Source: Salinibacterium sp. NK8237
Lineage (GTDB): Bacteria; Actinomycetota; Actinomycetes; Actinomycetales; Microbacteriaceae
Direction: 5' to 3'
Assembly (NCBI RefSeq): GCF_015864955.1
Contig: NZ_JADYWE010000003.1
Location: 124,001-188,000 of the forward strand
DNA: 64,000 nucleotides
Both the position numbers and the translations under genes were made by a program. The notes below the pieces were generated by a model that had not been told where the DNA came from, searched no databases, and worked only from the letters and a program-made list of their open reading frames with translations. Each line of letters begins with the position of its first letter. The first letter of the stretch is position 1. Positions 27,197 to 35,403 of this stretch are shown here, piece by piece.

Positions 27197-28708
27197 ATGA
27201 CAGAGAATGACAAAGCGGTAACCGCGAAGGCCCCGAGCTTTCTCGACTACGCCCCCGCCCCCGAATCGACTTCGGTTCTGCACTTGAAGAAGCACTACGG
27301 TCTCTTCATCGACGGTGAATTTGTGGATGGTCGCGGCGACGCGTTCAGCACGATCTCACCGGCAACCGAAAAGGAGATCGCCTCGATCTCCAATGCCAAC
27401 AGCGCTGATGTGGATGTCGCCGTCGCTGCAGCCCGCAAGGCTTACGACCGTACGTGGTCGAAGCTGTCGGGTGCAGACCGAGGCAAGTACCTCTTCCGCA
27501 TTGCGCGCCTCGTGCAGGAGCGGGCTCGCGAGCTTGCTGTTGCCGAGAGCCTCGATAACGGAAAGCCGATCAAGGAGAGCCGCGACGTTGACGTGCCTCT
27601 CGTTGCTGCCTGGTTCTTCTACTACGCCGGTTGGGCTGACAAGCTCGACTACGCGGGTCTCGGCCCGAACCCGCAGTCGCTCGGTGTTGCCGCTCAGGTA
27701 ATCCCGTGGAACTTCCCGCTGCTCATGCTCGCGTGGAAGATCGCTCCGGCGCTCGCGGCAGGAAACACCGTCGTGATCAAGCCGGCAGAGACCACTCCGC
27801 TGAGCGCCATGATCTTCGCCGAAATCCTGCAGCAGGCTGACCTGCCCAAGGGTGTCGTCAACATCGTCACCGGCGCCGGCGACACGGGCCACGCGCTCGT
27901 CAACCACCCCGACGTCAACAAGGTCGCCTTCACTGGCTCAACCGGTGTTGGCCGTGCAATCGCGAAGTCGGTCGCAGGCACGGGCAAGAAAGTCACCCTC
28001 GAACTCGGTGGCAAGGCGGCGAACATCGTCTTCGATGACGCCCCCATGGACCAAGCCATCGAGGGAATCGTCAACGGCATCTTCTTCAACCAGGGCCACG
28101 TCTGCTGTGCAGGATCGCGCCTTCTGGTTCAAGAGAATGTTCACGATGAGGTCGTCGACCGTCTCAAGGCGCGACTGTCCACGCTGCGCATGGGGGACCC
28201 GCTCGACAAGAACACCGACATCGGTGCGATCAACTCCAAGGCTCAGCTCGACCGCATCCGTGAACTCAGCGACATTGGTGAAGCCGAAGGTTCAGAGCGC
28301 TGGACCGCCGACTGCCCGATTCCCGAAAACGGTTTCTGGTTTGCACCCACAATCTTCACGAACGTATCGACCTCGAGTCGCATCGCTCGTGAAGAAGTTT
28401 TCGGACCAGTGCTGAGCGTTCTCACGTTCCGCACTCCCGCAGAAGCTATCGCTAAGGCCAACAACACGCCCTACGGGCTGTCTGCGGGCATTTGGAGCGA
28501 GAAGGGCTCACGAGTCCTCGCTGTGGCTGACAAGTTGCGCGCTGGCGTCATCTGGGCCAACACGTTCAACCGTTTCGATCCTGCGTCGCCGTTTGGTGGC
28601 TACAAGGAGAGTGGCTACGGCCGCGAGGGTGGCCGTCACGGACTGGCCTCCTACTTAGAATCCGCTGGATGGGCCGCGCCCGCCGTCACGAAAGGTGGCA
28701 AGAAATGA
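27197..28708 (+). CDS. Aldehyde dehydrogenase
   Basis: 503 aa NAD(P)-dependent aldehyde dehydrogenase, full length. Cofactor region PWNFPLLMLAWKIAPALAAG, catalytic Glu in LELGGKAANIVF, and nucleophile Cys in NQGHVCCAGSRL. It lies 8 nt after deoC, so it probably oxidises the acetaldehyde released by DeoC. Its stop overlaps the ATG of a half-length ALDH-like gene; the two together have the domain order of bacterial ALDH16. Confidence 0.93.
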   Translation: MTENDKAVTAKAPSFLDYAPAPESTSVLHLKKHYGLFIDGEFVDGRGDAFSTISPATEKEIASISNANSADVDVAVAAARKAYDRTWSKLSGADRGKYLFRIARLVQERARELAVAESLDNGKPIKESRDVDVPLVAAWFFYYAGWADKLDYAGLGPNPQSLGVAAQVIPWNFPLLMLAWKIAPALAAGNTVVIKPAETTPLSAMIFAEILQQADLPKGVVNIVTGAGDTGHALVNHPDVNKVAFTGSTGVGRAIAKSVAGTGKKVTLELGGKAANIVFDDAPMDQAIEGIVNGIFFNQGHVCCAGSRLLVQENVHDEVVDRLKARLSTLRMGDPLDKNTDIGAINSKAQLDRIRELSDIGEAEGSERWTADCPIPENGFWFAPTIFTNVSTSSRIAREEVFGPVLSVLTFRTPAEAIAKANNTPYGLSAGIWSEKGSRVLAVADKLRAGVIWANTFNRFDPASPFGGYKESGYGREGGRHGLASYLESAGWAAPAVTKGGKK

Positions 28709-29562
28709 CCCGTCTCACGGTTCCTAAGACCTACAAGCTCTATATCGGTGGCAAGTTTCCGCGCAGTGAAAGCGGCCGCACCTACGAGGTAGCAACCAAG
28801 AAGGGCGCCTTCCTCGCGAACGCAGCCCTGGCAAGCCGCAAGGACGCTCGGGATGCCGTAGTCGCCGCCCGCGCAGCCTTCAGCGGTTGGTCGGGGGCCA
28901 CGGGCTACAACCGCGGCCAGGTGCTGTACCGCATTGCAGAACTGTTGGAGGGTCGTCGCGAGCAGTTCATCGACGAGCTCATGGCTACCGAATCGCTCTC
29001 GAAGTCGGCAGCGACCGCACAGCTCGATACGGCAATCGATGCGTGGGTTTGGTATGCGGGCTGGGCAGACAAGTACGTGCAGGTTGCCGGTAACGGTAAC
29101 CCCGTTTCTGGTCCGTACTTCAACCTCTCGACCCCGGAGCCCAGTGGCGTCATTGCCATCGTGGCTCCGCAGGACTCGTCTTCGCTGCTCGGGCTCGTGA
29201 GCGTCATTGCTCCGGCTCTGGTCAGCGGCAACACGGTTGTCGTGGTTGCTCACCAGAACGCTCCGCTCAGCGCGATAAGCCTCTCTGAGGTTCTCGCGAC
29301 GAGTGACGTTCCCGGGGGCGTCGTCAATATCCTCACGGGTTCACCAGCAGAGATCGCGCCGTGGCTTGCGAGTCATGCGGATGTCAATGGTCTCGACCTC
29401 GCTGGAGCAGAACAGCTCGAGTGGGTTGACCTTCAGATCTCGGCTGCCGACACGCTCAAGCGCGTTCTTGGCCCGGTCGTGGGAGTTCCCGCACCGTCCG
29501 TCGAACGCATCGTTCAGTGGACCGAAACAAAGACGGTCTGGCACACGAAGTCTCTGATTTAG
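28705..29562 (+). CDS. Half-length aldehyde dehydrogenase-like protein (ALDH16 C-domain-like)
   Basis: 285 aa corresponding to the N-terminal cofactor-fold part of ALDH: YKLYIGGKFPRSESGRTYEV, then GVIAIVAPQDSS and GNTVVVVAHQNAPLSAI. The catalytic domain with nucleophile Cys is absent, and the protein ends in ETKTVWHTKSLI, not at a random truncation. I read this as a genuine non-catalytic partner rather than a pseudogene, since the frame is intact and the ATG overlaps the previous stop (ATGA). Confidence 0.82.
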   Translation: MTRLTVPKTYKLYIGGKFPRSESGRTYEVATKKGAFLANAALASRKDARDAVVAARAAFSGWSGATGYNRGQVLYRIAELLEGRREQFIDELMATESLSKSAATAQLDTAIDAWVWYAGWADKYVQVAGNGNPVSGPYFNLSTPEPSGVIAIVAPQDSSSLLGLVSVIAPALVSGNTVVVVAHQNAPLSAISLSEVLATSDVPGGVVNILTGSPAEIAPWLASHADVNGLDLAGAEQLEWVDLQISAADTLKRVLGPVVGVPAPSVERIVQWTETKTVWHTKSLI

Positions 29563-29620
29563 CCGAGAGGTGTGGCGTGGGGGTTGCTCTGCGCTCGTAT
29601 CTACGGATACTTGCTGAGTA

Positions 29621-30469
29621 ATGATTTTTTCACGCCACACTCCGTCTCGTATTGTCAGCGCCGCCTTTGCCTTTCTGCTGGCGATACTTCTTGTCCCTGT
29701 CTCCGCGGCGAGCCCTGCTTCTGCGGCTGAGGCAGACACGATTTATAGTCTCGTGAATGAAGCGCGGTGGGATGACGGCCAGCTTGGTCTCATCCGCAAT
29801 GCTGAGATGGACGCGGTCGCTTTGGCATGGGCCAAGAAGATGGCGGCGAGCAACAACATGTCGCACAACCCCGACTACTCGGCGCAGATTCCGACCGGGT
29901 GGCGGTCTGCTGGCGAGAATGTGGCGCAGGGTTACCGCACCGCGCAGGCGATGCACGATGGCTGGATGGCGTCTAAGGGGCACCGCGAGAACATTCTGGG
30001 CGCGTTCACCGATATCGGTATCGCGTTCTATACGAGCGGCGGCACGACGTGGGGAGTGCAGGTTTTCGCAACCTATCCTGGCCACACGGGTCCGGATGCC
30101 TCGACTGCAGTGGCAGCGCCCACTGCCGACCCTGAGCCTTCTGAGGAGTCAAGCGAGACACCGGCGTCGTCCGCAACGCCAACGCCCACACCAACGCCGA
30201 CAGCAAGCGAAACCGCCGAGGCTGGCTCGGGAACAGATTCGTCGTCGGGTTCGGCGTCTAGCGGCACAATCGGCGAGGTCGATACCACCGTTGCCCCCAC
30301 TCTGTCTCAAGCGGAGTTGCAGGCGAGCGTGTATGGGGCTCGACCGGACTACACGTGGATCTCGTGGACTATCTTCTTCAGCTTGCTTGCCTTGGGCGCT
30401 GGCTTCTGGTTTCTGATGTGGCGCCGCATGAAGTCTCGGCGCCCGGTAGGCCGGCGCGCCCGCAAGTAG
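29621..30469 (+). CDS. Secreted, membrane-anchored CAP (SCP/PR1) domain protein
   Basis: 282 aa. Signal peptide (residues 1-35, ending ASPASAA), CAP domain from residue 38 with SLVNEAR, AGENVAQG, HRENIL and WGVQVFA, then a Ser/Thr/Pro/Glu-rich stalk (about 155-235) and a C-terminal membrane helix with basic tail. No LPXTG motif. CAP proteins of bacteria are extracellular with varied roles. A weak TACTTG hexamer lies 7 nt before the ATG and no SD is seen, so the mRNA may be leaderless. Confidence 0.86.
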   Translation: MIFSRHTPSRIVSAAFAFLLAILLVPVSAASPASAAEADTIYSLVNEARWDDGQLGLIRNAEMDAVALAWAKKMAASNNMSHNPDYSAQIPTGWRSAGENVAQGYRTAQAMHDGWMASKGHRENILGAFTDIGIAFYTSGGTTWGVQVFATYPGHTGPDASTAVAAPTADPEPSEESSETPASSATPTPTPTPTASETAEAGSGTDSSSGSASSGTIGEVDTTVAPTLSQAELQASVYGARPDYTWISWTIFFSLLALGAGFWFLMWRRMKSRRPVGRRARK

Positions 30470-30523
30470 CGGTTCAGCAGCGAGTATCAAGGCGTTTGTG
30501 CGCTGCTTCCCAGTCGCGCTGCC

Positions 30524-30529
30524 TAGGCT
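30524..30529 (+). promoter_or_regulatory. -10 hexamer of a leaderless promoter (SDR/DUF2867 gene)
   Basis: TAGGCT ends 6 nt before the ATG at 30536; no SD. Confidence 0.55.
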
Positions 30530-30535
30530 TACCGC

Positions 30536-32008
30536 ATGCGCGTTCTTGTAACTGGAGCAACAGGATATTTGGGTGGCCGACTCGTCCCTCGGCTGATCGA
30601 AGCGGGTCACACAGTGCGAGTTCTCGTACGCAATCCCCGCAAACTTCACGACGTTCCGTGGCGTGACGATGTTGATGTCGTTGAGGGAGATCTCACCGAC
30701 GCGAGCACGCTCACGGATGCCATGGTCGACATCGATGCGCTCTACTACCTGGTGCACGCGATGGGCGCCGCTGGGGACTTCGAAAAGACCGAGAAGCTTT
30801 CTGCGACCAATGTGGCGAAGGCAGCGAAAAAGGCGGGCGTCTCGCGCATCGTCTATCTCGGTGGCTTGCACCCGGCCGGGGATATCTCTGAACTCAGCCG
30901 TCACTTGCGCAGTCGTGCCGAAGTTGGCAACATCCTGCTGGAATCTGGCGTGCCCACGATCGCGTTCAACGCCGGCGTGGTGATCGGTTCAGGGTCGGCA
31001 TCGTTCGAAATGATCCGCCACCTCACCGAGGTGCTTCCCTATATGCCTGCGCCGAAATGGGTGCGCAACTTTATTCAGCCGATCGCCGTGCGCGACGTGC
31101 TTTACTACCTCGTCTCTGCCCTCGAACTGCCCTCAGAGCTCAATCGCAGTTTCGACATCGGCGGCCCGGATGTGCTGCGTTACGGCCAAATGATGAATGG
31201 CTACGCTCTCGAGGCTGGCCTTCACCAGCGCCCCATCGCGTCGTTGCCCGTGCTGACCCCGTGGCTCGCTTCGCAGTGGGTCAACCTAGTGACCCCCATC
31301 CCGCGTTTGCTCGCAGTGCCGATCATTGAGTCACTGCAGTTCGACTGTGTCGTGCGCGATACATCGGTGTCGGATTTCATTCCGGATCCTGAGGGTGGCC
31401 TCACGGGATACCGGGCATCGGTTCGTTTGGCTCTTGTGAAGATGGGCGACGGCGAAGTCGAGACGAGCTGGCAGGATGCCACCGTTGTTGGCGCGCCGAG
31501 CGATCCGATTCCCAGTGACCCGGAGTGGACAGGGCACACGGTCTACACCGACCTTCGGGAACGTGAAACGCCCGCCTCGGCGGATGCCTTGTGGGGTGTC
31601 GTCGAGGGAATCGGTGGCGAGAACGGGTGGTATTCCTTCCCGCTGGCGTGGGCTCTGCGCGGCTGGCTCGACAAGCTGGTTGGCGGGGTCGGCCTGCGTC
31701 GTGGCCGGCGGCATCCGAGCATGTTGAATACGGGCGATGCTCTCGACTTTTGGCGCGTGGAAAGCATCGACCGCGGGCACAGCTTGCGGTTGCGTGCCGA
31801 GATGAAACTTCCCGGGCGGGCGTGGCTCGAACTCACTGTTGAGGATCGCGGTGACCAGGGCGCGCTGTATCGCCAACGTGCCGTGTTCTTTCCGAGTGGG
31901 CTGGGTGGGCGACTGTACTGGGCGGCAATTTTGCCGTTCCACGGCGTGATCTTTAGCGGCATGGTCAACCGGATTGTGGCCGCGGCCGAAGCCGAGTCTG
32001 CCGAATAA
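30536..32008 (+). CDS. NAD(P)-binding SDR with DUF2867 domain
   Basis: 490 aa. Extended/atypical SDR domain: VLVTGATGYLGGRLVPRL, VEGDLTDASTL and YLVHAMG in the first 100 residues, then a DUF2867 domain (roughly residues 330-480) with LWGVVEGIGGENGWY and the basic RRGRRHP. The end is hydrophobic (LYWAAILPFHGVIFSGMV). Commonly annotated as an NAD-dependent epimerase-like protein; the reaction is unknown. Start set by the leaderless hexamer. Confidence 0.85.
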   Translation: MRVLVTGATGYLGGRLVPRLIEAGHTVRVLVRNPRKLHDVPWRDDVDVVEGDLTDASTLTDAMVDIDALYYLVHAMGAAGDFEKTEKLSATNVAKAAKKAGVSRIVYLGGLHPAGDISELSRHLRSRAEVGNILLESGVPTIAFNAGVVIGSGSASFEMIRHLTEVLPYMPAPKWVRNFIQPIAVRDVLYYLVSALELPSELNRSFDIGGPDVLRYGQMMNGYALEAGLHQRPIASLPVLTPWLASQWVNLVTPIPRLLAVPIIESLQFDCVVRDTSVSDFIPDPEGGLTGYRASVRLALVKMGDGEVETSWQDATVVGAPSDPIPSDPEWTGHTVYTDLRERETPASADALWGVVEGIGGENGWYSFPLAWALRGWLDKLVGGVGLRRGRRHPSMLNTGDALDFWRVESIDRGHSLRLRAEMKLPGRAWLELTVEDRGDQGALYRQRAVFFPSGLGGRLYWAAILPFHGVIFSGMVNRIVAAAEAESAE

Positions 32009-32035
32009 AGTGCGCCGCTCGCACCGGGAATGCGC

Positions 32036-32041
32036 TACTTT
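32036..32041 (+). promoter_or_regulatory. -10 hexamer of a leaderless promoter for ribokinase
   Basis: TACTTT, 6 nt, then the ATG of the ribokinase gene at 32048; no SD. Confidence 0.5.
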
Positions 32042-32047
32042 TGACTA

Positions 32048-32950
32048 ATGTCAGGAATCGTCGTCGTCGGTAGCGCAAACATTGATCAGGTCTTTCGGGT
32101 AGAACGGATTCCGTCTCCGGGAGAGACTGTCCTCTCTCAAGGGCTCAACACCGCGCTCGGCGGCAAGGGTCAAAACCAGGCAGTCGCCGCGGCGCGCGCG
32201 GGAGTAGCAACCACGTTCATCGGTGCTGTCGGAGACGATGGTTTCGGTGACATGGTGCGCAACGGACTCGCGGCCGATTCGATTGATGTTTCCCACCTCA
32301 AGACCACAGACAAGCCAACGGGCACGGCGCTCATCGCCGTCGATCCGACCGGCGAGAACACGATCATCGTTGAGGCCGGTGCCAACAATGATGTTGCCAA
32401 CCTCACGAGTGAAGACTCTGCCGCGATCAGCGCAGCATCCGCCCTCATGATGCAGCTGGAGATCCCACTGGCTACCGTGATCGAGTCTGCTCGCATCGCT
32501 CGTGCGGTTGGCACGCGCGTGATTCTGAATGCAGCACCAATTCAGGCGCTGCCCAAAGAACTGTTGGATAACCTCGACATCCTGATCGTCAATGAACACG
32601 AAGCTGCTGAACTTGCGCGCGATAACGATCTCTCTGCCGAGCTCGAAGGAGTGGGCGAGCGTCTCTTGAGCCTCGTCTCCACCGTCATTGTCACTCTGGG
32701 CTCGAAGGGCGCTGCTCTTCACCGCGTCGGCTCTGAGCCGGTCGTCGTTCCCGCTCACCGGGTCACGGCCGTAGACGCTACGGGCGCTGGCGACACGTTC
32801 TGTGGTGCCTTCGCCGCGGGTGTCGTCGAAGGAATGATGATGGATGATGCTCTGCGCTTTGCTGGCGCTGCGGCATCCATTTCGGTAGAGAACCACGGTG
32901 CTGTGCCTTCGATTCCGCTCCGGGCGGCTATTGAGACACGCCTCAAGTAA
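32048..32950 (+). CDS. rbsK: Ribokinase (PfkB family)
   Basis: 300 aa PfkB-family kinase. VVVGSANIDQVF at the start, sugar-binding GGKGQNQAVAAARAG, and the anion-hole/catalytic signature VDATGAGDTFCGAFAAG near residue 240. Ribokinase is the best fit; deoxyribokinase is possible given the deoxyribose operon 3 kb upstream. It phosphorylates the sugar at O-5 with ATP in the cytosol. Confidence 0.88.
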   Translation: MSGIVVVGSANIDQVFRVERIPSPGETVLSQGLNTALGGKGQNQAVAAARAGVATTFIGAVGDDGFGDMVRNGLAADSIDVSHLKTTDKPTGTALIAVDPTGENTIIVEAGANNDVANLTSEDSAAISAASALMMQLEIPLATVIESARIARAVGTRVILNAAPIQALPKELLDNLDILIVNEHEAAELARDNDLSAELEGVGERLLSLVSTVIVTLGSKGAALHRVGSEPVVVPAHRVTAVDATGAGDTFCGAFAAGVVEGMMMDDALRFAGAAASISVENHGAVPSIPLRAAIETRLK

Positions 32951-32963
32951 TTCGCGCAGAAGG

Positions 32964-32994
32964 TAACGAATTGGTAACAGGCTCGCTATAGTGG
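32964..32994 (+). promoter_or_regulatory. Candidate Pho box and -10 element of the glycerophosphodiesterase gene
   Basis: Two direct GGTAAC copies at 32964-32969 and 32975-32980, 11 bp apart, overlap the expected -35 position of a TATAGT -10 (32989-32994). Eleven-bp direct repeats read as GTTACC on the other strand resemble actinobacterial PhoP boxes. The gene downstream is a typical phosphate-starvation target. Confidence 0.4.
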
Positions 32995-33039
32995 GGTCAC
33001 CGCGAACGTGCGGCAACCCGACACGAGGATGGCGAGTCA

Positions 33040-33984
33040 ATGGCGACATCGCACCACCCGGCATACCCGAAACATCACCTTCGAGCATGGAGAGCGGCGC
33101 TAGCGGCCACGATAGTCACCGCAATCACCCTCGCACTCGTCTTGAACGCGAATGTGATCCGAGTGCATGCGGCCGGAGTTTTTACGTCGCTCAAAGCGCC
33201 AGGGGAGGCCGCGTTCATTGCGGGCCATCGCGGCGACGTGTCAGTGGCACCCGAGAACACCATCGAAGCCTTGAGCCTCGCACTCGACAGTGCGGCTGAC
33301 TACGTCGAAACGGATGTTCAGCTGACGGCCGATGGCGTTCCCGTGCTCATGCACGACTGGACCGTCGATCGCACGACCGACGGCACCGGCCCGGTGTGGC
33401 AATACACCTACGAGGAGCTTTCCGCTCTCGACGCTGGTTCATGGTTCGGCGAGGAATTTGCGGGAGCCACCGTGCCTACTCTTGAGCAGTTCTTGGGCGT
33501 GCTCCGTTGGTCGACCAAGAACGCGATTTTGGAACTCAAAGGGTCGTGGACCGACGATCAGGTTGCACTCGTCGCCGACCTGATTGCCCGCAACGGTGTG
33601 AACAACCATGTCATCATCGGAAGTTTCGACATCGTGACGCTGCAGGCGGTGCAGCGCGTCAGTCCTGAACTCCCGGGGATGCTCATCGTCCGCAACATTG
33701 TGGGCGACCCCGCTGAACTCGCGGCGGCATCAGGCGCAGTCGCGCTCGTGACGAGCGAAAAAGCCATCACCCAAGACCCTGACCTTGTGCACCGCGTTCA
33801 TGATGCCGGTCTCGGCATATTGATTTATACCCTCAACGATTCAGACACGTGGTCGGATGCCGTAGCCCTCGGCGTCGATGGCATTGTCACCGATCGGCCG
33901 GCAGAGCTGGGAACCTGGATTGCACAAGAAGTTGTCGACACAGACACCCTTCCCTTGGCGCTTCCTCGTGTTGCCGCAGATTAA
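33040..33984 (+). CDS. Secreted glycerophosphodiester phosphodiesterase
   Basis: 314 aa GDPD-type enzyme that splits glycerophosphodiesters into an alcohol and glycerol-3-phosphate. N-terminal signal or anchor (residues 16-45), then FIAGHRGDVSVAPENT with the catalytic His and the conserved Glu of the PENT motif, YVETDVQLTADGVPVLMHD with metal ligands and second His, LELKGSW, and VDGIVTDRP at the end. Likely outside the membrane, releasing phosphate from lipid head groups. It has a leader of about 45 nt with GAGG. Confidence 0.9.
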   Translation: MATSHHPAYPKHHLRAWRAALAATIVTAITLALVLNANVIRVHAAGVFTSLKAPGEAAFIAGHRGDVSVAPENTIEALSLALDSAADYVETDVQLTADGVPVLMHDWTVDRTTDGTGPVWQYTYEELSALDAGSWFGEEFAGATVPTLEQFLGVLRWSTKNAILELKGSWTDDQVALVADLIARNGVNNHVIIGSFDIVTLQAVQRVSPELPGMLIVRNIVGDPAELAAASGAVALVTSEKAITQDPDLVHRVHDAGLGILIYTLNDSDTWSDAVALGVDGIVTDRPAELGTWIAQEVVDTDTLPLALPRVAAD

Positions 33985-34005
33985 CGCCGTCGCGACCGTC
34001 GTCGT

Positions 34006-35337
34006 CTAGAGAGAAGCGATGAGGGCTCGATAAAACGCAATACCGTCGAGGTAGCTGCTCACGAGCATCCGTTCATTGCGGGCGTGCAAAGTGTCGCGCA
34101 CCTCGCGCGCCATCGCGAACGGGGTGAAGCGGTACACACCGGTGCTGATGCGGGTGAAGTGCCGACTATCAGTGGCGCCGTTTTGCACGTAGGGAGTAAC
34201 CAGAGTTCCCGGGAAGCTTTTCTCAATTGTTGAGCGCAGCAACTCCCAAGCGAGGCCCGTCGTGGCCGACACTGGCGATGGCTCACCGGGGGAGTCGACC
34301 GTTACCCGAACGCGCTTGTCGTTGATCGCGCGCGTCACATGCTTGACCGTCTCGTCGAGACTCGAATTCACCGCGATACGCACATTGATGACGGCACTGA
34401 CACGTTCAGGCATGGCATTGACGGCGTGACCGCCCTCGAGAATGGTGACCGCTTGCGTCGTGCGCATCATGGCAGCGAGCTCGTCACTCTTGCGCACGAG
34501 GATAGGCAGCAGCAGGGTTTTCGTCCAGGACACATTGCGCAGCAAGTAGCCGGTGACGCCGCCAGCATGCTCGCCAAGCAAGCGCATCAGGTCGGCGCCC
34601 GTAGGGGTCAGTTGCGAGGGAAACGGTCGAGAGTTGAGACGAACAATTGCCTGAGCAAGACGCACCGCTGCGGGAAACTTCGGCGGGGTAGAAGCATGAC
34701 CGCCGGATTGGTCGACCGTCAGGCGAAGAGCTGCGGTGCCCTTCTCAGCAACTCCGACGACTGCCATCGGCGAGTCCACCTGTTCAAAGACGTCATCGAC
34801 AATGGCACCGCCTTCGTCAAGAACGAGAGTGGGCCGCACGCCGCGACTTTCGAGAAGATCAACAATGGCGGCTGCACCGGTGCCGTGAGTTTCCTCATCG
34901 TGACCGAAGCACAGATAAATGTCTTGGGCCGGAACCAGTCCAGCTTCGAGTTGTGTCTCGACAGCCTCGAGGATGGCGACAACAGAACCCTTGTCGTCGA
35001 GCGTGCCACGACCCCACATCAGCTGCTCATCGTCTTTGCCGCTGAGCTCAGCAGCAAAGGGAGGACGCTTCCAGCCCTCGTTGGTGGCCGCGACGACGTC
35101 GTAGTGCCCCATGAGCACAGCGGGTTCGGTCGATGCACGGCCGCGCCAGCGGAAAATGAGGGAATGGTCCAGCACCGTTTCACGCTCGAGCCGGCTGTGG
35201 CACAGTGGATACAGTTTGCGCAACGTCTGGGCGAAACGGTCGAACTCATGCCATTCAGTAGTGGAGGCATCCTCCCGAGAAATGGTGGGAATTCGAACGA
35301 GTTCTTGCAGATGTTCGACAGCCAAAGCACTCTTCAT
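34006..35337 (-). CDS. M20-family metallopeptidase
   Basis: 443 aa M20 dipeptidase/carboxypeptidase-like enzyme using two zinc ions. Metal ligands appear in LMGHYDVV, GRGTLDDKG (bridging Asp) and FGHDEETHG (catalytic Glu followed by ligand Glu); dimerisation domain in the middle with DQSGGHASTPP; final His in NGATDSRHFTRI. It resembles carboxypeptidase S/PM20D1-like members. No signal peptide. Start supported by a leaderless promoter. Confidence 0.88.
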   Translation of the reverse strand: MKSALAVEHLQELVRIPTISREDASTTEWHEFDRFAQTLRKLYPLCHSRLERETVLDHSLIFRWRGRASTEPAVLMGHYDVVAATNEGWKRPPFAAELSGKDDEQLMWGRGTLDDKGSVVAILEAVETQLEAGLVPAQDIYLCFGHDEETHGTGAAAIVDLLESRGVRPTLVLDEGGAIVDDVFEQVDSPMAVVGVAEKGTAALRLTVDQSGGHASTPPKFPAAVRLAQAIVRLNSRPFPSQLTPTGADLMRLLGEHAGGVTGYLLRNVSWTKTLLLPILVRKSDELAAMMRTTQAVTILEGGHAVNAMPERVSAVINVRIAVNSSLDETVKHVTRAINDKRVRVTVDSPGEPSPVSATTGLAWELLRSTIEKSFPGTLVTPYVQNGATDSRHFTRISTGVYRFTPFAMAREVRDTLHARNERMLVSSYLDGIAFYRALIASL

Positions 35338-35343
35338 ACCTCG

Positions 35344-35349
35344 ACTCTA
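35344..35349 (-). promoter_or_regulatory. -10 hexamer of a leaderless promoter (M20 peptidase)
   Basis: Minus-strand TAGAGT, then 6 nt, then the ATG at 35337; no SD. Confidence 0.55.
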
Positions 35350-35403
35350 GCGAGCGCTGGGCGGTGCGTGTTTTCCCGCGAGGGTGAAGGAAACGGAGAC
35401 GCG

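Noticed and set aside
34339..35403. Upstream extension of the DUF2207 frame by 355 codons
   Set aside because: It is the antisense of the M20 peptidase; the signal peptide begins after ATG 35404, which has an SD.
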